From Pseudomonas morbosilactucae (GTDB lineage: Bacteria; Pseudomonadota; Gammaproteobacteria; Pseudomonadales; Pseudomonadaceae), in contig NZ_JALQCW010000008.1 in the NCBI RefSeq assembly GCF_023241715.1, positions 186,001 through 250,000 of the forward strand: 64,000 nt of DNA. Direction: 5' to 3'. The notes beneath the pieces were generated by a model. That model was not told the DNA's origin. It did not search any database and saw nothing but the letters and a program-made list of their open reading frames with translations. A program made the translations under genes and the position numbers. Shown one piece after another: positions 47,499 through 55,535 of the stretch; position 1 is the first letter of the stretch, and each line of letters starts with the position of its first letter.

Positions 47499-47667
47499 TG
47501 GCGTCTCCGGGCTCCGCCTGGGTGGCGGCTCCCTTGCGTGTGGTCTTGGCTGCACGCCATCTCCCTGATCAACACCTGCACTCGGCCAGCCGCCGGGGCA
47601 GGTGGATCATGAGCCAACGCTCAAAGCCTTCACGTCCGTGCACGGCCTGAACCCGCATCACCGCCCG

Positions 47668-47703
47668 AAACCTGGCGCAACCACTTTCTCGCGCCGGTTT
47701 TTT
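47668..47703 (+). terminator. Terminator after the response-regulator gene
   Basis: AAACC-T-GGCGC pairs with GCGCCGGTTT (one bulge) and is followed by further T residues. The 170 bp between the stop codon and this hairpin, and the 290 bp beyond it, contain no gene I can support. Confidence 0.72.
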
Positions 47704-47862
47704 GCCTGTGGATAAAGTGCCTCAGAGGCCTATTTTTCCGCTTGCTTCAGCGGTTGCCGATGACGCTCCGGATCGCTGCAAGGCCGCTTCAGGCCAAGTG
47801 TTGATGGGCTTAGGCGGTATTGGGTGCTGTGCGTCTGTTGCTGGTTTTTCAGCTTGATTCAT

Positions 47863-47880
47863 ATCTATTTGGATATAGAT
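47863..47880. promoter_or_regulatory. Inverted repeat ATCTAT-N6-ATAGAT upstream of the toxin-antitoxin remnant
   Basis: Perfect 6-bp half-sites in an AT-rich patch 118 bp before the toxin start. HigA-like antitoxins repress their own promoter through such dyads, so this is a candidate operator. Confidence 0.45.
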
Positions 47881-47997
47881 TGAGGCCTGACGCTTTTCGC
47901 CATTCTGTCTTCCAGGCCATGCCTTGAAACAACCCGGGGCACCCTGTCCTGGCGTGTTTGTTTAGCCTGGGTCTGGGTCAGTCACAGGAGACGTTCG

Positions 47998-48187
47998 ATG
48001 ACCAGGCACAAGGATGTGGTGTTTGTCGGGAGCGCGCTCAGTGACCTTCGGGCGTTCCCGTTGGATGCACGCCGCGCCGCAGGTTTTCAGTGGGACGTGT
48101 TGCAGGCCATGCGCAAGACCACGCGCCGCACCGAAATACGGGACATCGAACGGGCTCGCGCCAGACTGCAGGGGATAGGTCCACGCC
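47998..48187 (+). pseudogene. HigB/Gp49-like toxin gene with internal deletion
   Basis: The start KDVVFVGSALSDLRAFPLDA (about 5-24) and RRAAGFQWDVLQ are the N-terminus of a RelE/HigB-type (Gp49-like) toxin of about 110 residues. They join directly to MRKTTRRTEIRDIERARARL, which is that family's C-terminus. The roughly 45 residues between, which should hold the conserved WKPM...VGxGVxEIRI...GxFRVIYV...VLHCF core with catalytic residues, are absent. The frame then runs on through the antitoxin gene to 48549, so the normal stop is also lost. The toxin is presumably dead. GGAGAC precedes the ATG. Confidence 0.7.
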
Positions 48188-48502
48188 ATGACCGAACACA
48201 TCAACACCGATCGTTTCACCCGTGTCTGGGACGCCCTCGAGGCGTCACCCCAGGACGCGGCCAATATGCGCTTGCGGGCCAAGCTGATGCTGGCGCTGGG
48301 CAAAGCCGTCAAGGCCTGGGGCGTCTCCCAGAAGGAGGCGGCCAAGCGTCTGGGCATCAGCCAGCCACGGCTCAACGACGTGCTCAGCGGCAAGATCAAC
48401 AAGTTCTCCCTCGACGCCCTGGTCAACCTGTCCGACGCCGCACAGCTGGGAGTGGATATCAGTATCAGTGGTGTAGATCTGCCGCCTCTGGCCCCGGTTT
48501 GA
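48188..48502 (+). CDS. HigA-like helix-turn-helix antitoxin
   Basis: A 104-residue DNA-binding protein with a helix-turn-helix KAWGVSQKEAAKRLGISQPR (about 42-61), then LNDVLSGKINKFSLDALVNL, as in antitoxins that pair with Gp49-like toxins. It neutralises the toxin and represses the operon. The start ATG 48188 lies inside the end of the toxin remnant. It is intact although its toxin is not, so it may persist as an orphan regulator or as protection against related toxins. Confidence 0.85.
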   Translation: MTEHINTDRFTRVWDALEASPQDAANMRLRAKLMLALGKAVKAWGVSQKEAAKRLGISQPRLNDVLSGKINKFSLDALVNLSDAAQLGVDISISGVDLPPLAPV

Positions 48503-48562
48503 GTGCTGCCCCAGCGTTCGGGCTGCTAGCCTTGCCACAGCTCTTCTGAAGAATTTTGTCCT

Positions 48563-49458
48563 ATGTTCCTGCGCCTGTTGTTGCTCTGTGGTCTGTTGCT
48601 GGCCGCCCCTTGGGTGGCGGCCATGACCATCTACAAAACCACCGATGCCGACGGCGTGGTGTCCTACAGTGATCGGCCCTCGCCGGGGGCCCAGGTGTTC
48701 CTGTTTCAGGACCGTATGGTCGAGCGCCTGGAGCGCAGGTGCACCTGGATATCCAGAAGCGCAACGGCGTGGACAGCGTCTTTGTGCGCAACGACCTGTA
48801 CGCCCCGGTGGAGGTCGAGCTGAGCTTCGCTGGGCTTAGCAATGTCAGTGGCGCTCCCAGGCAACCGGTCCGCCAGGTCCTGGCACCCCGCAGCCGCCAG
48901 CGTCTGGCGCTGCTCAGCGCCACTCAGGCCGGCAAGCCGCTGGTGTACACCCCGAAGTTTCGTTACTCCCTGGGGGACCCTGGCGGCGTGGCTCGGGGCT
49001 ACCGTTATCCGTTGCCCTGGCTGGGCGGGCCCTTTCGCCTGACCCAGGGGCCCAATGGCCCCTACAGCCACTTTGGACCCAAGAGCCGTTATGCCATGGA
49101 CATCGCCATGCCCGAGGGCACGCCGATCATCGCGGCGCGGGGCGGGGTGGTGGTGAAGACCGAGAATGCCCAGAGCGGGCGGGGCGACAACCCGGCAGGC
49201 AATTTCGTCCGGGTGCTGCATGAAGACGGCACCATGGGCGTCTACCTGCATCTCAAGCGTGGTTCGGTGAAGGTTCGCGAAGGCCAGCGTGTGGCAGTGG
49301 GCAGCCCCTTGGGCCTGTCGGGCAATACCGGCAACAGCACCGGGCCGCACCTGCACTTTGTGGTGCAGCGCAATACCGGGTTGGGGCTGGTGTCGATTCC
49401 CTATCAGTTCAACCAGCCACTGGGGGCGTTGCCGAACTTTGCGTTGGGCAAACAATAA
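48563..49458 (+). pseudogene. M23-family peptidase with N-terminal DUF4124, one-base frameshift
   Basis: Two overlapping frames make one protein. The first (48563-48733) encodes a signal peptide and a DUF4124 start, IYKTTDADGVVSYSDRPSPG. The second continues from about 48733 with AQVHLDIQKRNGVDSVFVRN and ends with a LytM/M23 domain: HFGPKSRYAMDIAMPEGTPI, YLHLKRGSVKVREGQ and the zinc motif GPHLHFVVQRN. At 48731-48735 the bases GAGCG should read GAGGCG, so one G is missing. Intact, it would be an exported endopeptidase or an envelope regulator. Either the gene is broken or the assembly has an error. A GTG at 48739 could start a shortened, non-exported protein. Confidence 0.82.
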
Positions 49459-49460
49459 CC

Positions 49461-49490
49461 TTCGCCGGTAGGAGCCGGCGTGCCGGCGAA
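49461..49490. repeat. REP-like palindrome
   Basis: TTCGCCGG...CCGGCGTGCCGGCGAA, one degenerate REP element between convergent genes. Confidence 0.65.
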
Positions 49491-49506
49491 CGGGCCGAAT
49501 GGCCCG

Positions 49507-50847
49507 TCAATCCAGCATCAAGACCTTGGCCAAAACGATTTTCGGGCCCTTCATCTTCTTGATGATGATGCGCAAGCCTTCAACCTCCAGCACTTCTTCC
49601 TCTTCCGGCACCCGTTTCAGGGTTTCGTAGATCAGCCCGGCCAGGGTTTCGGCTTCGATGTGGTCCAGGTCGATGCCCAGCAGGCGCTCTACCTTGAACA
49701 ACGGCGTGTCGCCACGTACCAGGAGCTTGCCCGGCTGGTAGGCGAGGATCCCGCGCTCGGCCTTGCGGTGTTCGTCCTGGATGTCGCCCACCAGCACTTC
49801 CAGCACGTCTTCCATGGTCAGGTAGCCAATGATGTTGCCATCGGCCTCTTCCACCACGGCGAAGTGCGAACCGCCTTTGCGGAACTGCTCCAGCAGTTGC
49901 GACAGCGGCATGTGCCGCGACACGCGTTCCAGCGGGCGGGTCAGTTCGGCCAGGTTGAACGATTCGGGAATATGGTCCAGGGCCGCCAGTTCAAGGAGCA
50001 GGTCCTTGATGTGCAGCAGGCCGACGAACTCGTTGCGCTCGCTGTCGTACACCGGATAGCGGCTGAACTTGTGGCGACGGAACAGGGCGAGGATTTCCTT
50101 GAGCGGCGCGTTGAACTCCAGGCTGATCAAGTCTTCCCGGGAGTTGGCCCAGTCCACCACTTCCAGTTCGCCCATTTCCACGGCCGACGCCAATACGCGC
50201 ATGCCCTGGTCGCTCGGGTCCTGGCCACGGCTGGAGTGAAGGATCAGCTTGAGCTCTTCACGGCTGTAATGGTGCTCGTGGTGCGGGCCGGGTTCACCCT
50301 GGCCAGCGATGCGCAGGATGGTGTTGGCGCTGGCGTTGAGCAGGTAGATGGCCGGGTACATCAGCCAGTAGAACAGGTACAGCGGCACCGCCGTCCACAG
50401 CGACAGCAGCTCGGGTTTGCGGATGGCCCAGGATTTGGGCGCCAGCTCACCGACCACGATGTGCAGGTAGGAAATGATGAAGAAGGCGGTAAAGAACGAC
50501 ACGCCTTTGACCACTTCCGGAGAGTTGACGCCCAGGGCGCTGAGCAGCGGCTCCAGCAGGTGGGCGAAGGCCGGCTCACCGACCCAGCCCAGACCCAGGG
50601 AGGCCAGGGTGATACCCAGCTGGCAGGCGGACAAGTAGGCGTCGAGCTGGCTGTGCACAGTGCGCAGGATCTGTCCGCGCCAGCCGTTCTGATCGGCGAT
50701 GGCCTCGACCCGGGTCGAGCGCAGTTTGACCATGGCGAACTCGGCCGCAACGAAGAAGCCGTTGAGCAGAACCAGGATCAGTGCAAAAAGAATCATGCCG
50801 AAATCGGCGAAGAGTGTAGAGAGGGTAAAGCCTGTGGAAGGGTCCAT
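49507..50847 (-). CDS. CNNM-type transporter/hemolysin-family protein with CBS pair
   Basis: A 446-residue protein. A DUF21/CNNM transmembrane domain with about four helices spans about 15-200 (VLLNGFFVAAEFAMVKLRST at 26-45), two CBS domains span about 210-350 (KFSRYPVYDSERNEFVGLLH), and a CorC/HlyC domain is at the end (LEVEGLRIIIKKMKG). Family members are thought to handle magnesium or cobalt efflux; the annotation hemolysin is historical. It lies between the frameshifted peptidase gene (convergent) and phoR (same strand, 117 bp upstream), and a role in the phosphate regulon is unproven. Confidence 0.85.
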   Translation of the reverse strand: MDPSTGFTLSTLFADFGMILFALILVLLNGFFVAAEFAMVKLRSTRVEAIADQNGWRGQILRTVHSQLDAYLSACQLGITLASLGLGWVGEPAFAHLLEPLLSALGVNSPEVVKGVSFFTAFFIISYLHIVVGELAPKSWAIRKPELLSLWTAVPLYLFYWLMYPAIYLLNASANTILRIAGQGEPGPHHEHHYSREELKLILHSSRGQDPSDQGMRVLASAVEMGELEVVDWANSREDLISLEFNAPLKEILALFRRHKFSRYPVYDSERNEFVGLLHIKDLLLELAALDHIPESFNLAELTRPLERVSRHMPLSQLLEQFRKGGSHFAVVEEADGNIIGYLTMEDVLEVLVGDIQDEHRKAERGILAYQPGKLLVRGDTPLFKVERLLGIDLDHIEAETLAGLIYETLKRVPEEEEVLEVEGLRIIIKKMKGPKIVLAKVLMLD

Positions 50848-50964
50848 GATGGAGTTTTGCGGGTTCCGTGTCGGAGAAAAAGAGGGCCATGCGGTGCCTG
50901 AAGGGCAGGCACAAGCTACGCAATGTAGCGGCTGACACGACGATTGCCTAGGGGCGAATCGCGG

Positions 50965-52293
50965 TCAGCGCTGGTCGGTGATGGCCTCGACGGAGGTTTT
51001 TTTCACCTGGGCCGGAGCGAAGTGGCAGGTGAAGGTGCTGCCGTGGCCCAATACGCTGCTGATTTCCAGGCGTGCCCGGTGGCGCAGCAGCACGTGCTTG
51101 ACGATGGCCAGGCCCAGGCCGGTGCCGCCCGTGGTGGAGTTGCGGCTGGAGTCCACACGGTAGAAGCGCTCGGTAAGGCGCGGCAGGTGTTTGTTGTCGA
51201 TGCCGATCCCCGAGTCCTGCACGCTCAGGTGCGCGCCGTGCTCGTCGCCCCACCAGCGGATGCGGATATTGCCTTCGGCCGGGGTGTATTTCACCGCGTT
51301 GAACACCAGGTTGGAGAAGGCGCTGCGCAGCTCCGCCTCGCTGCCTTTGAGCTGCACCGTGGCATCGGCGTCCAGGCTGATGCGCTGGTTACGGTCGCCG
51401 GACAAGGCCTGGGCGTCGCTCTTGATCGACTTGAGCAGGGCGTCGATGGGCACCGGCTGGTTGTCCGAGGGGTAGTCGGTGGCTTCCAGCTTGGCCAGCA
51501 ACAACAGGTCGTTGAGCAGGGTCTGCATGCGTCCGCCTTGCTGCTGCATTTGCTGCAGGGCACGGCTCCAGCGCGGGTTCACGTCTTCAACGTTGTCCAG
51601 CAGGGTTTCCAGGTAGCCGCAGATCACCGTCAGCGGCGTACGCAGTTCGTGGGACACGTTGGCGATGAAGTCTTTGCGCATCTGTTCCAGCTGGTGGATG
51701 CGGGTCACGTCGCGCACCAGCATCAGGTGTTCGTTGTTGCCGTAGCGGGTGATGTACAGCTGGATGCGCAGGCGGTCGTTGATCGGCGAAGGAATTTCCA
51801 GGGGCTCGGCGTAGCTGTCCTGCTCGAAATATTCCTTGAAGCGCGGATGGCGCACCAGGTTGGTCACGGGCTGGCCGCTGTCTTGCGGAGTCTTGAGGCC
51901 CAGCAGGGTTTCTGCGGCGCGGTTCCACCATTCCAGGTTGCCGTCGCTGTCGAGCATGATTACCGCGTCCTTGAGAGCCGCGGTGGATTCCTGGACCCGG
52001 TCGATCACCGCTTGCAGGCGCCCGCGAACCCGTTGGTCGCGGCGTTGCAGGTGGTAGATGCTGTCGAACACTTCGCCCCACAGGCCGTAGCCATCGGGCG
52101 GTGCTTCATCGGGTTGGTGCTTGCGCAGCCATTCATGCAGGCGCAGCAGTTGTTTCAAGGTCCAGGCCAGGTACAGGCCCAGGCCGATGGCCAGGCTCCA
52201 GCCGTAATAGCCACTGATCAGCCCCACCAGCAGGCAGCCGGTGACCAGCAGGAGCATGTGGCGGATCAGGGTGCTGTGCCAGTTTTGGTTCAA
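50965..52293 (-). CDS. phoR: Phosphate regulon sensor histidine kinase PhoR
   Basis: A 442-residue sensor kinase with two membrane helices near the start (about 10-50), a PAS domain (about 100-200), the phosphoacceptor motif NVSHELRTPLT (about 214-224) and the ATPase domain (NLVFNAVKYTP, DSGIGID, TGLGLAIVKH). It phosphorylates PhoB when phosphate is scarce. It starts with TTG 52293, supported by AAGGA 7 nt upstream; no ATG lies in frame nearby. phoB lies upstream across a 90-bp repeat-bearing spacer, so both are in one operon, phoB first. Confidence 0.93.
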   Translation of the reverse strand: MNQNWHSTLIRHMLLLVTGCLLVGLISGYYGWSLAIGLGLYLAWTLKQLLRLHEWLRKHQPDEAPPDGYGLWGEVFDSIYHLQRRDQRVRGRLQAVIDRVQESTAALKDAVIMLDSDGNLEWWNRAAETLLGLKTPQDSGQPVTNLVRHPRFKEYFEQDSYAEPLEIPSPINDRLRIQLYITRYGNNEHLMLVRDVTRIHQLEQMRKDFIANVSHELRTPLTVICGYLETLLDNVEDVNPRWSRALQQMQQQGGRMQTLLNDLLLLAKLEATDYPSDNQPVPIDALLKSIKSDAQALSGDRNQRISLDADATVQLKGSEAELRSAFSNLVFNAVKYTPAEGNIRIRWWGDEHGAHLSVQDSGIGIDNKHLPRLTERFYRVDSSRNSTTGGTGLGLAIVKHVLLRHRARLEISSVLGHGSTFTCHFAPAQVKKTSVEAITDQR

Positions 52294-52315
52294 GTTGCAT
52301 CCTTCGGAACAGTTT

Positions 52316-52385
52316 CAAGTTTCAAGCTCCAAGCTAAAGCAGTCCCGCTTTTAACTTGCGGCTTGTGGCTGATTGCTTGTAGCTC
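52316..52385. repeat. CAAGC/GCTTG-type repeats between phoB and phoR
   Basis: TTTCAAGTTTCAAGCTCCAAGCT and the inverted ACTTGCGGCTTGTGGCT with GCTTGTAGCT lie in the 90-bp spacer and resemble the two spacers of the pst operon. Confidence 0.7.
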
Positions 52386-53073
52386 AACCTTTGGTTGAAA
52401 ACCGATAACCGGTGCCGCGCACGGTTTGTACCAGATTCTCGTAGGCGTCACCCAGGGCCTTGCGCAGGCGCCGGATGTGCACGTCCACGGTGCGCTCCTC
52501 GACGTACACGTTGCCGCCCCAGACCTGGTCCAGCAATTGGCCACGGGTGTAGGCGCGTTCCTGGTGGGTCATGAAGAACTGCAGCAGACGATACTCGGTG
52601 GGGCCCATCTCGGCCGGTTTGCCGTCGATGGTCACGCGGTGGCTGATGGGGTCCAGCAGCAGGCCGCCGACTTCGATCGGCGCTTCGCCATCGGTCGGGC
52701 CGGCACGGCGCAGTACGGCTTTAAGCCGGGCCACCAGCTCACGGGGGGAAAACGGCTTGGTGATGTAGTCGTCGGCACCGACTTCCAGGCCCTGGATCTT
52801 GTTGTCCTCTTCGCCCTTGGCGGTCAGCATGATGATCGGGATATCCCCGGTCAGCTCATCGCGCTTGAGGCGCCGCGCCAGCTCGATGCCGGAGGTGCCG
52901 GGCAGCATCCAGTCGAGCAGGATCAGGTCCGGCTTGCGGTCGACGATAATGGCGTGGGCCTGCTGGGAGTTCTCGGCCTCCAGGCAGTCATAGCCGGCCA
53001 TTTCCAATGCGACGGCGATCATTTCGCGAATGGGCGCTTCGTCGTCAACGATCAGAATGCTCCTGCCAACCAT
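52384..53073 (-). CDS. phoB: Phosphate regulon response regulator PhoB
   Basis: A 229-residue OmpR/PhoB-class regulator: receiver domain with [14 protein letters not shown] and [14 protein letters not shown] (phospho-Asp about 54), switch [11 protein letters not shown], and a C-terminal winged helix with [20 protein letters not shown] and [12 protein letters not shown]. It activates genes with PHO boxes, including pstS and pstC here. The start ATG 53073 follows AGAGGA. A PHO-box-like sequence overlaps the region just upstream. Confidence 0.95.
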   Translation of the reverse strand: MVGRSILIVDDEAPIREMIAVALEMAGYDCLEAENSQQAHAIIVDRKPDLILLDWMLPGTSGIELARRLKRDELTGDIPIIMLTAKGEEDNKIQGLEVGADDYITKPFSPRELVARLKAVLRRAGPTDGEAPIEVGGLLLDPISHRVTIDGKPAEMGPTEYRLLQFFMTHQERAYTRGQLLDQVWGGNVYVEERTVDVHIRRLRKALGDAYENLVQTVRGTGYRFSTKG

Positions 53074-53084
53074 GCTTAATCCTC

Positions 53085-53102
53085 TTGTCATTTAACTGTC
53101 TT
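53085..53102 (+). promoter_or_regulatory. PHO-box-like sequence upstream of phoB
   Basis: TTGTCAT-TTAA-CTGTCTT fits the PHO consensus with two mismatches but is oriented away from phoB, 11 bp before its start codon. It points toward the secreted-protein gene at 53224. A weaker site facing phoB lies at about 53127-53144 (CTGTCAC-ACGA-CTGCAAT on the minus strand). PhoB binding here would suit autoregulation. Confidence 0.5.
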
Positions 53103-53223
53103 GCGCCGCATTAGATAACGGAATTATTGCAGTCGTGTGACAGTATTTCCGCCGGGCGGCGTGACGCAGATTCCTCAACTAAGCTTTGAGTCCGAATCCT
53201 GACAACCACAAGAGAAGGTTTCC

Positions 53224-53604
53224 ATGACTCAAATGACGCAATCCTGGAAAGCCCTGCTGGTCGCGGCCGCTCTCGCGCTGCCGTCGCTGGCCTTCGCCGC
53301 CGAACCGGCGATGACCAAGGATGGGATGATGGTCGACCACAAAGGCATGGCCTTGTACACCTTTGCCAAGGACGCCGACGGCAAGTCCATGTGCAACGAC
53401 AAGTGCGCCGCCAACTGGCCGCCGCTGATGGCCGAAGGCAGCGACAAGGCCATGGGCAAATGGACGGTGATCAAGCGCGATGATGGGGCCATGCAGTGGG
53501 CCTACGACGGCAAGCCGCTGTACACCTTCGTGATGGACAAGAAGGTCGGTGACATGACCGGCGACGGCAAGATGGACGGCGCCTGGAAGGTCGCCAAGCC
53601 CTGA
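53224..53604 (+). CDS. Secreted COG4315-type lipoprotein-repeat protein
   Basis: A 126-residue exported protein: signal peptide 1-25 (PSLAFA-AE), then two copies of the Lipoprotein_15 type unit, MMVDHKGMALYTFAKDADGK (about 35-54) and AMQWAYDGKPLYTFVMDKKV (about 89-108), with CNDKCAANWPPL between. The family is periplasmic and of unknown function, often near stress or metal genes. It is divergent from phoB across 150 bp containing PHO-like sequences. Confidence 0.83.
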   Translation: MTQMTQSWKALLVAAALALPSLAFAAEPAMTKDGMMVDHKGMALYTFAKDADGKSMCNDKCAANWPPLMAEGSDKAMGKWTVIKRDDGAMQWAYDGKPLYTFVMDKKVGDMTGDGKMDGAWKVAKP

Positions 53605-53609
53605 TGGTT

Positions 53610-53652
53610 CGCCGGTAAGCCCGCTCCTGGCAGGAGCCGGCTTGCCGGCGTC
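53610..53652. repeat. REP element
   Basis: GGTTCGCCGGTAAGCCCGCTCCTG and AGGAGCCGGCTTGCCGGCG form a degenerate inverted pair between convergent genes; the right part reaches almost to the ubiA stop codon. Confidence 0.7.
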
Positions 53653-53658
53653 ACGTAT

Positions 53659-54549
53659 TCAACGCAAACCGTAGTCCGCCACGATCCCCACGAAAATCGC
53701 CAGCCCCGCCCAGTGGTTATGCAGGAATGCCTTGAAACAGCGCATCCGGTCGCGGTCGCGGGTGTACCAGAACTCCCAGGCAAAACAGCCCGCCGCCGCC
53801 AGCAACCCCAGCTGGAACCAGCCTCCCAGCTCGAACCGCGCGCCTGCCAGCAGCAGGCAGCCCAGGGCCAGCAGTTGCAGGCTGAGGATGATCACCCGGT
53901 CCGCTTCGCCAAACAGAATGGCCGTGGATTTCACCCCGATCTTCAAGTCGTCGTCGCGATCAGTCATGGCGTAGTAAGTGTCGTAACCCACGGTCCACAG
54001 CAGGTTGGCGATGTACAGCAGCCAGGCCGCGGCCGGCAGTTCACCGGTCTCGGCGGTGAACGCCATGGGGATGCCCCAGGAGAACGCCGCCCCCAGCATC
54101 ACTTGGGGGTAATAGGTGTAGCGCTTCATAAACGGGTAGCTGGCCGCCAGTGCCAGGCCGCCGAGGGACAGCCAGATGGTGGTGGCGTTGGTGCACAGCA
54201 CCAGCACGAAGGCGATCAGCATCAGCACGGCGAAGAACACCAGGGCCTCTTTGGAGCCGATCTTGCCGCTCACCAGTGGGCGCTGCTCGGTGCGTTTCAC
54301 ATGGCCGTCGACCTTGCGGTCGGCCCAGTCGTTGATCACGCAACCGCCGGCCCGGGTCAGTATCACGCCGAGCACGAAGATCAGCACGTTGGCCAGGGAG
54401 GGCGATCCCTTGCCGGCAATCCACAGGGCCCAGAGTGTTGGCCAGAGCAGCAGGTAAATGCCGATCGGCTTGTCCATGCGGGTCAGCTGGATAAAGTCCC
54501 AGGCCCGGGGATGCAGGCGATTGAGGGATTTGAGCAGGCTCTGGTACAT
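53659..54549 (-). CDS. ubiA: 4-hydroxybenzoate polyprenyltransferase
   Basis: A 296-residue membrane prenyltransferase with about eight helices and both aspartate motifs: [15 protein letters not shown] (about 72-86) and [20 protein letters not shown] (about 188-207). It attaches the polyprenyl tail to 4-hydroxybenzoate in ubiquinone synthesis. The start ATG 54549 overlaps the ubiC stop by one base; the frame runs 41 codons upstream inside ubiC, which is not real. Operon ubiC-ubiA. Confidence 0.95.
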   Translation of the reverse strand: MYQSLLKSLNRLHPRAWDFIQLTRMDKPIGIYLLLWPTLWALWIAGKGSPSLANVLIFVLGVILTRAGGCVINDWADRKVDGHVKRTEQRPLVSGKIGSKEALVFFAVLMLIAFVLVLCTNATTIWLSLGGLALAASYPFMKRYTYYPQVMLGAAFSWGIPMAFTAETGELPAAAWLLYIANLLWTVGYDTYYAMTDRDDDLKIGVKSTAILFGEADRVIILSLQLLALGCLLLAGARFELGGWFQLGLLAAAGCFAWEFWYTRDRDRMRCFKAFLHNHWAGLAIFVGIVADYGLR

Positions 54550-55112
54550 CAGCAGTTCTCCGGATGGCTGGCCGCAGCCGCCCACAAGGTCGGCAAGAAA
54601 ATTTCCGCCACCAGCACGCTCAGGGTGCCGCGGTCGAAGCGCGAGCGGCGACCCCACAGGCCTTCGCCACACACGTCTTCGGGCAACCAGGCGCCAGGGT
54701 AATGGCAGACCTCGATGGGCCGGCGCTGGAAGGCCTGGTCACAGAACAGCAGTTCCCCCAGGGAGCGGCTGCCCAGCTCATCGATATTGAAACCACCGTT
54801 TTCCAGGGCGCTGCGGGCGGCGACGCTGCGGGCAAACACCCAGGGTTCGCCGTGGCCCCGCAGATACACTTCGCGCACCCAGCCCTGGCTGCCCAGCGAT
54901 AACTCCAGGGCGGCACACTCGTCGTCGCGCAGGGTTTGCCAGCCCTCCACCAGCGGCGTGACGCTGAAGTGGTCAGCGGACAGCCGGGACAGGCGCCGGG
55001 TCAACGAACCTTCATCGAACAGCCAGTCGAGGGTTGGCGCATCGGGGCAGGGCGACAGCCGGCTTTGCGGCAGCCAGGCCGGGGCACTGGAGGGGGGCTT
55101 TGAGTGCGGCAC
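54549..55112 (-). CDS. ubiC: Chorismate pyruvate-lyase
   Basis: A 187-residue UbiC with [40 protein letters not shown] (the substrate arginine region, about 78-97) and the late [10 protein letters not shown]. It makes 4-hydroxybenzoate from chorismate, feeding UbiA. The start is GTG 55112, without a strong ribosome binding site. The 206-bp region upstream (55113-55318) has no gene on this strand. Confidence 0.92.
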   Translation of the reverse strand: MPHSKPPSSAPAWLPQSRLSPCPDAPTLDWLFDEGSLTRRLSRLSADHFSVTPLVEGWQTLRDDECAALELSLGSQGWVREVYLRGHGEPWVFARSVAARSALENGGFNIDELGSRSLGELLFCDQAFQRRPIEVCHYPGAWLPEDVCGEGLWGRRSRFDRGTLSVLVAEIFLPTLWAAAASHPENC

Positions 55113-55318
55113 GGTGGGTCATTATTGGCAGCAAAAGAGGCGGCGAGCTTAGCATGTCACCGGCCGATTTTGACTCGCCGGCGCGGGGCTCCGCTGCGAA
55201 CGTGCTTGCATCTGCCGTTACCGATCAGTACAAAACGCCCTGTGCCGGGTGCGCTTTGGCGCGGCATCCAGAGTCGACCCATCGACCGATTCACCGGCAA
55301 CGCCTGAACCCTGAGGAA

Positions 55319-55494
55319 ATGCGTACTGAAAAAAGTGGCAATGTGTGGTCTGCGGCCTGATCTATAACGAAGCCGACGGCTGGCCGGACGACGGCATCCT
55401 GCCCGGCACTCGCTGGGAAGACGTGCCTGAAGACTGGCTCTGCCCGGACTGCGGCGTGGGCAAGATGGATTTCGAGATGATCGAAATCGGCTAA
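55319..55494 (+). CDS. rubA: Rubredoxin, with the 5' end out of frame
   Basis: Bases 55330-55494 encode [20 protein letters not shown] through [18 protein letters not shown], a complete rubredoxin of about 55 residues with both CxxC iron knuckles. But the codon before KKW is TGA (55327-55329), and no start codon lies between it and the first cysteine. The ATG at 55319 (GAGGAA just before) is in the -1-compatible frame: it reads MRTEK over a run of six A residues and joins the rubredoxin frame only after a -1 shift, giving [13 protein letters not shown]. Either one A was lost in the tract (or in the assembly) or slippage at A-AAA-AAG makes the protein. Confidence 0.8.
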
Positions 55495-55535
55495 TCACGG
55501 ATTTTTGATCCTCATACACACCTAAGGAGAAAGGC

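Noticed and set aside
47707-47715. Single perfect DnaA box (minus strand) in the spacer after the response-regulator gene
   Set aside because: An isolated 9-mer is expected by chance in a genome of this size; no cluster around it.
48188-48549. Continuation of the toxin remnant frame through the antitoxin gene
   Set aside because: It is the out-of-phase reading of the antitoxin gene; the antitoxin frame has clear helix-turn-helix similarity.
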